A stretch of 55,623 nt of DNA from Cryobacterium shii (lineage in GTDB: Bacteria > Actinomycetota > Actinomycetes > Actinomycetales > Microbacteriaceae). Of this stretch, positions 24,830 through 34,296 are shown one piece after another. The notes under the pieces are model-generated. The model worked only from the letters and a program-made list of their open reading frames with translations. It was not told the origin of the DNA and searched no databases. The stretch spans positions 1 through 55,623 of the forward strand of contig NZ_SOFY01000089.1 of the NCBI RefSeq assembly GCF_004402595.1. The letters run 5' to 3'. A program made the translations under genes and the position numbers. Every line of letters starts with the position of its first letter. Position 1 is the first letter of the stretch.

Positions 24830-26550
24830 TGGGCCGCGCCGTATCCCTCCCACCCGAACTGCCCGGCTACGACTACGTGCAGACCCTGGGCTCCGGCGGC
24901 TTCTCTGACGTCTTCCTCTACGACCAGCAGCTGCCGCGCCGCCGCGTGGCCGTCAAGGTGCTGCTGACCGAGCAGTTGAACGAGTCCACCCGGGCCCGGT
25001 TCGTCGACGAGGCGAACCTGATGGCCCGGCTGTCCACGCATCCGTCGATCGTCACGATCTACCACGCCGGCGTCGCGGGGGACGGGCGCCCCTACTTCGT
25101 GATGGAGTACTGCTCGGGCCCGAGCCTGTCGGAGCGGTACAAGCGCGACCCGTTCACGGTCGAGGACTCCCTGCACATCGGAGTGCGCCTGGCCGGCGCG
25201 GTCGCCACGGCACACGCCGCCGGCATCCTGCACCGCGACATCAAACCGGGCAACGTCCTGACGAACGACTTCGGCGGGCCCGCGCTGACCGACTTCGGCA
25301 TCTCCTCCACGCTCGAGAGCGACCTCCCCGTGCAGGCGCAGGCCGGCGGCCCGGCAGCCGTGCTCGCTGCCGGCGCCGCCGCCGAAACCCAGTCGGTGGG
25401 GATGAGCGTGCCGTGGTCGCCGCCCGAGATGTTCGAAGACGACCCGGTGCCGGATGTCCGCAGCGACGTGTTCTCACTGGCCGCCACCATCCACACGCTT
25501 CTCGCCGGCCGCACGCCCTTCGAAATCCGCGGCCGGTCCAACGGCACGCTCGACCTGATCGGCCGGATCGAACGCGGCGCGATCACGCCGATCGGGCGGG
25601 GGGACGTGCCCCGGTCGCTGGAAGCCGTGCTGGCGAAGGGGATGGCGCAGAACCCGGCGGCCCGCTACGCGAGCGCCGTGGACTTCGCCAGGGCCCTGCA
25701 GCGAATCGAGCTCGAGCTGGGCTACTCGGCGACCGCGATCGAGGTCCCGCGCCTGGCCCCGTCCGGGACGGACCCCTCCGGCCGTCCGGCGCGCGCGTCG
25801 GCGGATTCACCGGCCGGTGCCGATGAGACCCGGGCGCGCTCCGTCGTCAGCATCGCCGCCCAGCCGGCCGGCGCAGCACCCGTCCCCTCTGCTCCCTCCC
25901 CGGACGGCGGGGAAACGCGGGTCAGGGGGGCCGTCGTCATCCGCCCCCAGTCCCCGCGCAACCCGGCAACGCCCGAGTCCGGCGACGCCACCGTGATGCG
26001 CGGGCGGGCGTCCGACACCGTCCTGCGGCCGCGGAAACCGGTCGTGCCGACGGGGGAGAGCCTGCCGCACCAGACGGACCCGCCGAACGCGGACGCGTCG
26101 AACGCGGACCCGGCCGAGCCCGCCGCTCGCCGCCGGCGCGGCCTGGTCCTGCTGATTTCGGCAGCAGCCGGCGTGGCACTGATCGGCGCTGTCGTTGCCG
26201 CGGTCGTCGTCACGGGAAGCCAGACCACCCCCGGAATGGCCCCGGTCAAGACGCCGTCCAGCGACAGCGGAGACGCCGCGATGGAGTCGGGCGTTCCCGT
26301 TCTCACGCTCACCGGCACGGCCACCTCCGTCGACGGCACCGTCGTGACGTTCACCGTGGCCAACCCCGACCCCGAGGAAGGCGACGTGTACCGGTGGGCG
26401 CGAGCAGAAACGCCGAACCAGCCGAAACTGAGCTCCACCGCGGACATCGCCGTCGACGAGGTGACCCCGGGCGAACGGGTGTGCGTCGACCTGTATCTGC
26501 AACGCGGCGACGGCAAACTTTCCGAGGCCAACCGGGTCTGCAACCGCTGA
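24826..26550 (+). CDS. Transmembrane Ser/Thr protein kinase
   Basis: A 574-residue Hanks-type kinase. The kinase domain (about 14-290) has [16 protein letters not shown] (Lys44), HRDIKPGN (Asp138) and TDFG (Asp156), so it is catalytically complete. A 35-residue Ala/Gly-rich insertion follows the DFG region ([17 protein letters not shown]) before the [10 protein letters not shown] segment. A long disordered juxtamembrane region rich in Thr ([12 protein letters not shown]) offers FHA docking sites. One helix ([20 protein letters not shown], about 440-465) and a roughly 105-residue extracellular domain with [16 protein letters not shown] follow. No PASTA repeats. It overlaps the FHA gene by four bases. 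Confidence 0.93.
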   Translation: MMGRAVSLPPELPGYDYVQTLGSGGFSDVFLYDQQLPRRRVAVKVLLTEQLNESTRARFVDEANLMARLSTHPSIVTIYHAGVAGDGRPYFVMEYCSGPSLSERYKRDPFTVEDSLHIGVRLAGAVATAHAAGILHRDIKPGNVLTNDFGGPALTDFGISSTLESDLPVQAQAGGPAAVLAAGAAAETQSVGMSVPWSPPEMFEDDPVPDVRSDVFSLAATIHTLLAGRTPFEIRGRSNGTLDLIGRIERGAITPIGRGDVPRSLEAVLAKGMAQNPAARYASAVDFARALQRIELELGYSATAIEVPRLAPSGTDPSGRPARASADSPAGADETRARSVVSIAAQPAGAAPVPSAPSPDGGETRVRGAVVIRPQSPRNPATPESGDATVMRGRASDTVLRPRKPVVPTGESLPHQTDPPNADASNADPAEPAARRRRGLVLLISAAAGVALIGAVVAAVVVTGSQTTPGMAPVKTPSSDSGDAAMESGVPVLTLTGTATSVDGTVVTFTVANPDPEEGDVYRWARAETPNQPKLSSTADIAVDEVTPGERVCVDLYLQRGDGKLSEANRVCNR

Positions 26551-26655
26551 CCCGTGTGGGGTGAGAATGCGCCTCCGGCGTGTTAGCGTATTCCCCGGGG
26601 AGAGGTCCGTCGAGGACTTCTGCGAGGCGAAACGAACTGGGCGAGGGGCAACAGG

Positions 26656-29600
26656 GTGGGGTCCTTCAGCCGGTGGCTTCGTGCCCGCAAGGCCGCGGCA
26701 TCCGTCGTCGCCATCGCCGTCATGGCGGGCATCCCGCTGACGTTCGCGGTGCTGCACCAGGGTTTCCCGGTCACCGACGTCGACCTCACCGCCCGGGACG
26801 TCTGGGTGACCAACGGCAAACAGCTGCTCGCGGGTCGGCTCAACCGGCAGATCGAAGAGCTGAACGGCTCCGTGAACGCGGCATCCAACGCCTTCACCGT
26901 GCTGCAGGACGGCGACGACGTCTTCCTCTACGACGAGAGCGTGGGTTCCCTCGAGCGGGTGGACCCCTCCTTCACCACCCTCGGCCAGCGCGTCGACGTG
27001 CCGGTCGGCTCGGAGATCGCCTACGGCGGCGACACGATCGCGGTCCTGGCGCCCGGGACCGGCCAGGTCTGGGTGATCAACGCAGCGCAGGAACTGAGCT
27101 TCGACCCCAAGAAAACCGATCCGGTTCTCAAACTCGGCAAGGGCGCTCACATCGCCGTCTCCCGGGCGGGCGCCGTGTTCGGCACCTCGCCGGCGAAGAA
27201 GAAGCTGGTCACCATCGCCGAGCCCGGCAGTGAGCCACAGCGCAGCGACCTGCCCCGCCTCGGCGCGCACCAACTGGCCGCGGTGGGGGAGACGCCGGTC
27301 GTGCTCGACACCGAGAAGGACCGGCTGATCGTCGACGGCGGAGCCCCGATCGACCTCCCGGGGCAGGCGCTGAAGCTGCAGCAGAGCGGAGCCGAGAACG
27401 CCTTCGCCGTGGTCGCAACCGGCGATTCCCTGCTCGAGGTCCCCCTCGGCGGCGGTGACATCACCACGGTGCCGGCCGGGATCAAGACCCCCCTGACCGA
27501 CCCGAAGGACGTGTCGACACCGGTCTGGCTGAACGGATGCGCGCACGGCGCCTGGGCCGGAGCCCAGCAGTACCTGGCCGCCTGCACCGACAAGAAACCG
27601 AATCGGCAGACCATCGCCCAGGCGACGCAGGGCTCGACGCTGGAATTCCGGGTGAACCGGAACGTCATCGCACTCAACAACCTGTCCAACGGGAACGTGT
27701 GGCTCGTCGACGCCAACATGCGACTGGTGGAGAACTGGGATGAGGTGACGCCGCCCCAGGAGGAGGACTCGGAGGAGGGCGACGAGAAGGCGTCCCAGCA
27801 GTCCTTCGAAGACACCCTGGCCGAGCGCACCCCGCAGAACCGGGCCCCGCTCGCCCACGACGACAACTACGGGATCCGACCCGGCAAGACCACCGTGCTG
27901 CCCGTGCTCGAGAACGACACCGACCCCGACGGCGACGTGCTCACCGTGGTCAACACGAACGGGTTCAACGAGGCGCAGGGGCGGCTCGACTACATCGACG
28001 GTGGCCGGGCGCTGCAGTTCTCCCCGGCCGCCGACCTGGCCGGAACCGTCAGCTTCCGCTACACGGTCGCCGACGGCCGCGGGGCCGTCGCCGAGGCGAG
28101 CGTGAACCTGACCGTGCGCCCGTTCGAACTCAACGAGGCCCCGGTGTCGAACCGGGCCGGCGCGATCTCCGTCGAGCAGGGGCAGATCGTCAGCTACAAC
28201 GTGCTCAGCGACTGGATCGACCCCGACGGCGACGACATCTACCTCGTATCCGCCTCGCCGACCACCGGAGACGGGGTGCGGTTCGGACCGGAGGGCTTCA
28301 TCACCTTCGAGAGCAAGACCTCAGAGCTGGGGGTCAAGGAGGTGCAGTTCGTCGTGTCGGACGGCACGCTCACCTCGACCGGCGTGCTCACCGTCGAGGT
28401 CAAGGCCCCCGGCAGCCTGAACCCGGTCGGCACCCCCGACTTCGCCACCACCTTCGTGGGCGAGACCGTGCTGGTCGAACCGCTCGCCAACGACGTGTCC
28501 CCGTCCGGCGAGCCCCTGGCCCTGATCGGGGTCAACGATGTGCCCGAAAACGTGACCGCCGTGCCGAACCTGGACCGCGGCACCGTCGCCGTCTCCGCTC
28601 CCGAGGCGGGCAGCTACGTCTTCACCTACAGCCTCGGCGCCGGGGCCGCGTCGAGCGTCGGCCTGATCCGGGTGGACGTGACCGAGAATCCAACCGAGGT
28701 GTTACCGCCGATCGCGGTCAAGGACACCGCCTACCTGCGCGCCGGCGAACCGCTCACGGTGCCGGTGCTGGGCAACGACGTGTCCCCGAGCGGCCGGGTG
28801 CTGGCGGTGCAATCCGTGGACACCTCGGGCGCCCAGGACCTGGTCTCGGTCGAAATCCTCACCAACACCGTGCTCCGGGTGACCGCCTCGGCGGCGCTGA
28901 CCCAGCAGGTGCAGTTCACCTACACGATCAGCGACGGACAGGGCACCTCGACGGCCGGCATCACCATCGTCCCGGTGCCGCCGCTTGTGAAGCACCAGCC
29001 CCCGGTGGCCGTCGACGACTCGGTCAGCGTGCGCGCGGGCGACATCGTGAGCGTGCCCGTGCTGGACAACGACTACCACCCGGACTCGGGAACGATGACG
29101 CTCTCGCCCGACCTCGTGGACACCGCCAACGCCGGGGGGCTCGCGTTCGTCACCGGTAAGCAGGTGCGCTACCAGGCCCCGAAGGAACCCGGCGCGTACA
29201 GCATCGCCTACGCCATCACCGACCCGTACCTGGAGACCGCGACCGCGGTCGTGCGCTTCACCGTGATCGGGCCGGACAAGGCGAATAACCGGGCGCCGAC
29301 GCCGCTGCCGCTGACCATGCGCACGTTCGCAGACTCGATCATCAAGGTGCAGGTGCCCCTGGACGGCATCGACCCCGACGGCGACTCCGTCTACCTGACC
29401 GACGTGACGACGCCGCCGGCCCTCGGGCGCATCACCAAGCGGGGCAGTGATTTCTTCGTCTACGAGGCCTACCCCGGCACGGCCGGCACCGACTCCTTCA
29501 CCTACGAGGTGGCGGACACCTACGGCGCCACGGCGACCGGGACCGTTCGGATCGGCGTGATCCCCCGGCCGGTGGCCCTCCTCCCGCCTAACGCCGTCGA

Positions 29601-31983
29601 CGACGCGATCGAGATCAAACCGGGCCGCGCGGGATCGATCCCGGTCGTGCTCAACGACTCCGACCCGAACGGGTACAAGCTGACCCTCTCGAAGAAGCTG
29701 CCGGAGGTCCAGGAGGGCATCACCGCGAAGGTGAACGGCAGCCGGATCATCATCGATGCCCCCGCGGTCGAGGGCAGCTACACCCTGCGCTACGAGATCA
29801 CCAATGGCCACGGCGGCGCGGCGACCGCGTTCGTGCAGGTCAAGGTGACCGCCGACGCCAAGGCCCAGTACCCGAGCGCCATCGACCACGTCATCGAGCC
29901 CAAGGACGTGCTCACCGAGAAGAGCGTCGACGTCAAGGTGCTCGACAAGGCCGAGAACCCCAGCGGCCTGATCGAAGACCTCGTGATCAGCCTCGAGGGC
30001 CCGAACGCGGCATCCGGCACGATCCTGCCCAATGGCACCGTCACCGTCACCCCGAAGAACGTGCGGCAGGCCATCGCCTACCGCCTCACCAACGACGTCG
30101 ACAAGCTCAGGGCCACGGCCTTCATCATCGTTCCCGCCAAACCGGATCCGGACGAGAAAGAGAAGCCGGCCGCCGAGCAGGCCTTCCCGCCGCCCTTCCT
30201 GAAGGCGCTGCCGGAGCAGCTCGTGCGGATGAACGGTTCGAAGACCTGGAACCTGGCCGACATCGTGGAGGTCCCCTCCGGGCGGCCCGCCCTGATCCTC
30301 TCCGCGACGGCGACCAACGCGTCCGGGTCCTCGCCCCTGGTCGACCCGAGCACCCTGACCTTCTCCGCGGCTCAGGACTACCGCGGACCGGCCTCCGTCA
30401 CCTTCGTGGTGACCGACGGCACCTCCGCCGGCGACCCGAAGGGAAACCAGGCGACCCTGACCATCCCGGTCACCGTGGGCGACCCGAACTCCGAAGATGT
30501 GCCGCCCACCTTCACACCCCCGAACGTGACGATCCAGGCCGGGGAGCCGGCGCTCGTCGTCAACCTGCGCACCTCCAGCGGGCACCCCAACCCCCAGATC
30601 GTGCAGCAGCTCAGCTACGGTCCGCCCGGGGGCACCTCGGCGGATGTCGCGGCGACCCTGAGCGGCGCCGACCTCTCGATCTCGGCGCCGCTCGGCGTGC
30701 AGCCGGGCAAGAAGGTCACCCTCTCGTTCACGGTCACCTACAAGGAGTTCACGATTCCGGGGTCGGTGAACGTCACGGTCGTGTCCTCCACGCGGGCCAA
30801 GCCGCAGGCCGTCGACGATTCCGGGCCGAACGGCACCGGCATCGAGACCCGGCCGAGCCAGTCCGTCGCCATCCCCGTGCTGGACAACGACTACAACCCC
30901 TACGCGCAGGACGGGAAGCCCCTCACGGTGATCTCGGCCGCCATCGAGCAGCAGGTCGGCACTGCGACGGTCAGCCACACCGCCTCCGGGGTCACGGTGA
31001 AGACCGGCTCGGGCGCCACCGGAACCCTGACCGTGGTCTACCGGATCCAGGACGCCACGCGGGACCCGGGCCGCGAAACGCAGGGACGCGTCACGCTCGT
31101 CATCCGTAACGTTCCGGATGCCCCCAACACCCCGACCGCGGTCGAGGGCGACGGCAGCGCCACCGTGAAGTTCGCCGCTCCGCCGTCGAACAACTCGCCG
31201 ATCACCAGGTACACCATCAGCTGGACCGCCGGCGGCGGCGGGAGCCTCGACGTGATGTCGGCAGGCACCCATGCCATCGGCGGCCTCCGGAACGGGACGA
31301 ACTACTTATTCACCGTCTCCGCCTGGAACGCGATCGGCCAGGGCAGCGCCTCAGGGGCGAGCAACACGGTCACGCCCTTCGGGGTGCCGGGCGCACCGGC
31401 GAGCGCGAACCTGGACGCGCCGGGACAGGGCACCGGGGCCCTGAGCCTGGCCTGGTCCGCCCCGTCCAGCGATGGCGGCCGCGGTGTCACGAGCTACAAC
31501 TACCAGTGGATCCAGGGCAGCAACGGCACCGGGTCCACCGGCGGGGCTCGCACGGCCTCGGCCACCGGCACGGTGAACACCCCCTACCAGTACCAGGTGC
31601 AGGCCTGCAACGCGCGCGGGTGCAGCGGGTGGACCCAGTCGAACGTGGCCACGCCCCAGCCCGCGCCGCCGCCCCCGCCGCCGGCGCCGCCGACGCTCGC
31701 CATTCGTGACGGCGGCGGCGGAGCGCCGGTCGGGAACTGGATCGCGTTCGACTACGCCCGGATTCCGAACGGCACGTACACGGTGCAGATCGTCACGGGA
31801 AGCGGTTACCGCTTCACGGCCCAGAATTTCACCCTCTTCGGAGCGGGCACCCAACGCACCGGCAGCTACATGGACCGGTCGACGGCCGTCGCCGGACAGT
31901 ACGGCAACCAGGACGTCCGAGTCGAGATATCCGGTCCGATCAGTCTGAACAGCCCCTGGCAACGGTGGGCCACGGCTCCCTAG
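26656..31983 (+). CDS. Giant Ig-like/FN3 repeat surface protein (1775 aa)
   Basis: Single N-terminal membrane helix (about 15-36, SVVAIAVMAGIPLTFAVL), so probably a type II membrane protein with its body outside. Residues 40-370 look like a beta-propeller (repeated short strands such as DDVFLYDESVGSLERVD, TGQVWVINA). An acidic linker (EEDSEEGDEK) follows. From about 395 to 1480 there are about eleven Ig/cadherin-like repeats of roughly 90 residues, with signatures like PVAVDDSVSVRAGDIVSVPV and LDNDYHPDSG. Two FN3 domains begin near 1486 and 1576. A PPPPPPAPP tract precedes a 90-residue C-terminal domain. No LPXTG motif. GTG start. It lies between the kinase and moxR genes, suggesting an envelope scaffold or adhesion role. 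Confidence 0.85.
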   Translation: MGSFSRWLRARKAAASVVAIAVMAGIPLTFAVLHQGFPVTDVDLTARDVWVTNGKQLLAGRLNRQIEELNGSVNAASNAFTVLQDGDDVFLYDESVGSLERVDPSFTTLGQRVDVPVGSEIAYGGDTIAVLAPGTGQVWVINAAQELSFDPKKTDPVLKLGKGAHIAVSRAGAVFGTSPAKKKLVTIAEPGSEPQRSDLPRLGAHQLAAVGETPVVLDTEKDRLIVDGGAPIDLPGQALKLQQSGAENAFAVVATGDSLLEVPLGGGDITTVPAGIKTPLTDPKDVSTPVWLNGCAHGAWAGAQQYLAACTDKKPNRQTIAQATQGSTLEFRVNRNVIALNNLSNGNVWLVDANMRLVENWDEVTPPQEEDSEEGDEKASQQSFEDTLAERTPQNRAPLAHDDNYGIRPGKTTVLPVLENDTDPDGDVLTVVNTNGFNEAQGRLDYIDGGRALQFSPAADLAGTVSFRYTVADGRGAVAEASVNLTVRPFELNEAPVSNRAGAISVEQGQIVSYNVLSDWIDPDGDDIYLVSASPTTGDGVRFGPEGFITFESKTSELGVKEVQFVVSDGTLTSTGVLTVEVKAPGSLNPVGTPDFATTFVGETVLVEPLANDVSPSGEPLALIGVNDVPENVTAVPNLDRGTVAVSAPEAGSYVFTYSLGAGAASSVGLIRVDVTENPTEVLPPIAVKDTAYLRAGEPLTVPVLGNDVSPSGRVLAVQSVDTSGAQDLVSVEILTNTVLRVTASAALTQQVQFTYTISDGQGTSTAGITIVPVPPLVKHQPPVAVDDSVSVRAGDIVSVPVLDNDYHPDSGTMTLSPDLVDTANAGGLAFVTGKQVRYQAPKEPGAYSIAYAITDPYLETATAVVRFTVIGPDKANNRAPTPLPLTMRTFADSIIKVQVPLDGIDPDGDSVYLTDVTTPPALGRITKRGSDFFVYEAYPGTAGTDSFTYEVADTYGATATGTVRIGVIPRPVALLPPNAVDDAIEIKPGRAGSIPVVLNDSDPNGYKLTLSKKLPEVQEGITAKVNGSRIIIDAPAVEGSYTLRYEITNGHGGAATAFVQVKVTADAKAQYPSAIDHVIEPKDVLTEKSVDVKVLDKAENPSGLIEDLVISLEGPNAASGTILPNGTVTVTPKNVRQAIAYRLTNDVDKLRATAFIIVPAKPDPDEKEKPAAEQAFPPPFLKALPEQLVRMNGSKTWNLADIVEVPSGRPALILSATATNASGSSPLVDPSTLTFSAAQDYRGPASVTFVVTDGTSAGDPKGNQATLTIPVTVGDPNSEDVPPTFTPPNVTIQAGEPALVVNLRTSSGHPNPQIVQQLSYGPPGGTSADVAATLSGADLSISAPLGVQPGKKVTLSFTVTYKEFTIPGSVNVTVVSSTRAKPQAVDDSGPNGTGIETRPSQSVAIPVLDNDYNPYAQDGKPLTVISAAIEQQVGTATVSHTASGVTVKTGSGATGTLTVVYRIQDATRDPGRETQGRVTLVIRNVPDAPNTPTAVEGDGSATVKFAAPPSNNSPITRYTISWTAGGGGSLDVMSAGTHAIGGLRNGTNYLFTVSAWNAIGQGSASGASNTVTPFGVPGAPASANLDAPGQGTGALSLAWSAPSSDGGRGVTSYNYQWIQGSNGTGSTGGARTASATGTVNTPYQYQVQACNARGCSGWTQSNVATPQPAPPPPPPAPPTLAIRDGGGGAPVGNWIAFDYARIPNGTYTVQIVTGSGYRFTAQNFTLFGAGTQRTGSYMDRSTAVAGQYGNQDVRVEISGPISLNSPWQRWATAP

Positions 31984-32029
31984 GCGCCTCGCCGACACGA
32001 GCTCATCACGTACGCACTTAGGAGACACA

Positions 32030-32998
32030 ATGGCAGTAACACAGGAGCAGGCCGACTGGTTCGCCGAGGCCTTCGGACGCCTCGTCGGCAACGTCAACGA
32101 GGCGATCCTCGGCAAGGACCAGGTGGTGCGCCTCGTCGTGGCGGCGATGCTCACCAGCGGGCACGTGCTGCTGGAGGACTTCCCCGGAACCGGCAAGACC
32201 GTGCTGGCCAAGGCCCTGGCCAAGACGCTGGACGGCACCAACTCGCGCATCCAGTTCACGCCGGACCTGCTGCCCTCCGACGTGACCGGAGTGACCATCT
32301 ACGACCAGGGCAAGGGACTCTTCGAGTTCCACAGGGGCCCGATCTTCGCATCGATCGTGCTGGCGGACGAGATCAACCGGGCCAGCCCGAAGACCCAGTC
32401 CGCCCTGCTCGAGGTGATGGAGGAGGGACGAGTCACGGTCGACGGCGTGAGCCACGAGGTCGGCAGCCCCTTCATGGTCATCGCCACCCAGAACCCGGTC
32501 GAACAGGCCGGCACCTACACGCTGCCGGAAGCCCAGCTCGACCGGTTCCTGATCAAGACCTCGCTCGGCTATCCCGACCACGACACGGCCGTCGCCCTGC
32601 TCCTCGACTCGTCCAACCGGGCCAGGGACTCGAAGATCTCGGCCATCATCGCCTCCAGCTCGGTGAACTCGATGGTGCAGCTGGCCTCGGAGGTCTTCGT
32701 CGACGAATCGGTGCTCGGATACCTGAACGAGATCGTCACGGCCACCCGCACCGATCCGTCCTCGACGCTCGGGGTCAGCATGCGCGGCGCGCTCTCGCTG
32801 GCCCGCGCCGCGAAGACGTGGGCGCTGTCCCAGGCCCGCACCTACGTCACCCCCGACGACATCCGCGACCTGGCCGTGCCCGTGCTCGCGCACCGCATCA
32901 TGGTCGACCCGGAGGCCGACTTCGCCGGCGTCACCGCGGAGGACATCGTCAGCCGGATCCTGGTCGAGGTCGCACCACCCGCCTACCGCGCCGCATGA
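32030..32998 (+). CDS. MoxR family AAA+ ATPase (module 1)
   Basis: A 322-residue MoxR ATPase. Walker A is EDFPGTGKT, Walker B VLADEINRASPKTQ, sensor 1 IATQNP, and LPEAQLDRF is the conserved MoxR motif. MoxR proteins act as chaperone-like ATPases on vWA/DUF58 partners. AGGAG lies five bases before the ATG. Its stop overlaps the DUF58 start (ATGA), and the order MoxR-DUF58-transglutaminase is the classical module. A paralogue with the same neighbours is at 50980. Confidence 0.93.
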   Translation: MAVTQEQADWFAEAFGRLVGNVNEAILGKDQVVRLVVAAMLTSGHVLLEDFPGTGKTVLAKALAKTLDGTNSRIQFTPDLLPSDVTGVTIYDQGKGLFEFHRGPIFASIVLADEINRASPKTQSALLEVMEEGRVTVDGVSHEVGSPFMVIATQNPVEQAGTYTLPEAQLDRFLIKTSLGYPDHDTAVALLLDSSNRARDSKISAIIASSSVNSMVQLASEVFVDESVLGYLNEIVTATRTDPSSTLGVSMRGALSLARAAKTWALSQARTYVTPDDIRDLAVPVLAHRIMVDPEADFAGVTAEDIVSRILVEVAPPAYRAA

Positions 32999-34296
32999 CC
33001 CGCGTCGCCGAGAAGGTTCCCCGCCCCGTGTCCCCGGCGGAACACGCCGTGGTGTCGCTCCGGCGAGCCCTCGGCGACTCCCGGCGCACGGTCTTCCGGC
33101 TGCTCGGCCAGCTGGCCCGGCGCGCCTGGCAGGCCGCGAAACCGGTCACGGATGTCGTCGGCCCGGTCGGCTGGCTGACGCTCGCCGCATCCGTGGCCGC
33201 CTTCCTGATCAGCGGCCTGTCCGGGTGGGCCGAGTTCACCTACCTCGCCACCACCCTGCTGGCGGCCCTCCTGGTCGCGGTCGTCTTCATCTTCGGACGC
33301 GCGACCTACGCCGTCGACGTGGCGCTGAACCCGCACCGGGTCGTCGCGGGGGAGCGTGCCCTCGGCCAGATGACCGTGGCCAACTCGGGGGAGAAGAGTC
33401 TGCTCCCGGTGCGGATGGAGCTGTCGGTCGGCACCGGGGTCGCCGAATTCGTGATCCCCGGGCTGGCACCCGCGGTCCGGCACGAGGAACTGTTCGCCGT
33501 GCCGACCCACCATCGCGCCGTCATCGTGGCCGGCCCCGCCGTGTCGGTACGCGGCGACCAGCTGGGGCTGCTGCGCCGCACGGTGCGGTGGACCGACCCG
33601 GTGGAACTGTTCGTGCACCCGGTCACCACCCGGCTGCAGTCCTCCGCGGCGGGCCTGGTGCGCGACCTTGAGGGGGAGATCACCCGCAAGATCACCAACA
33701 ACGACATCTCCTTCCACGCGCTGCGCGCCTACGTGCCCGGCGACGCGCTCCGGAACGTGCACTGGCGCACCTCGGCGCGCACCGGCCAGCTGATGGTGCG
33801 GCAGTTCGAGGAGACCCGCCGGTCCCAGCTGACCATCGTGCACACCTCAGAAACCGCCCACTACGCCTCGGACGAGGAATTCGAGCTCGGTGTGTCGGCG
33901 ACGGCCTCGCTGGCGCTGCAGGTGATCCGTGACGGCACCCGGGTCAGCGTGGTGACCGAGGACCGGCTGCTCACCACCAAGACCGCGGTGGCCCTCCTCG
34001 ACGATTCCTGCCGGATCGCCCCGGTGACGGACCTGTACCCGACGCTGCGCGACTTCGCCCGCGACGCCACCCGCCGGCTGCCGGTCCCCAGCGTCGTGAT
34101 GATCGTGGCCGGGTCGCTGCTCGAACTGCGCGAGTTCCGCGCGGTGCAGACGCTCTTCGGGCCCGAAACCAAGACGCTCGCCTTCCGGATGGAACTCGGC
34201 TCGACCCCCCGGCTCACCAGCGTGTCCGGGCTCACCGTGATCACCCTCGGCCAGCTCACCGACCTGCCCGCACTGCTCCGGCGGGTGAACGGATGA
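32995..34296 (+). CDS. DUF58 (vWA-like) membrane protein (module 1)
   Basis: A 433-residue protein with two adjacent N-terminal membrane helices (about 55-105, GWLTLAASVAAFLISGLSGW and YLATTLLAALLVAVVFIFG), a beta-rich segment, and the DUF58 motif LRAYVPGDALRNVHWRTSAR that precedes a cytoplasmic vWA-like domain. DUF58 proteins are the usual partners of MoxR ATPases. The ATG at 32995 overlaps the moxR stop; the 3' end overlaps the transglutaminase-like gene by four bases. Confidence 0.9.
   Translation: MTRVAEKVPRPVSPAEHAVVSLRRALGDSRRTVFRLLGQLARRAWQAAKPVTDVVGPVGWLTLAASVAAFLISGLSGWAEFTYLATTLLAALLVAVVFIFGRATYAVDVALNPHRVVAGERALGQMTVANSGEKSLLPVRMELSVGTGVAEFVIPGLAPAVRHEELFAVPTHHRAVIVAGPAVSVRGDQLGLLRRTVRWTDPVELFVHPVTTRLQSSAAGLVRDLEGEITRKITNNDISFHALRAYVPGDALRNVHWRTSARTGQLMVRQFEETRRSQLTIVHTSETAHYASDEEFELGVSATASLALQVIRDGTRVSVVTEDRLLTTKTAVALLDDSCRIAPVTDLYPTLRDFARDATRRLPVPSVVMIVAGSLLELREFRAVQTLFGPETKTLAFRMELGSTPRLTSVSGLTVITLGQLTDLPALLRRVNG

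Noticed and set aside
28702..31272. 856-codon open frame antisense to the giant Ig-like gene
   Set aside because: It is a shadow created by high third-position GC; its translation is Arg/Gly/Asp/Val-rich with no domain, and the sense frame has clear Ig repeats.
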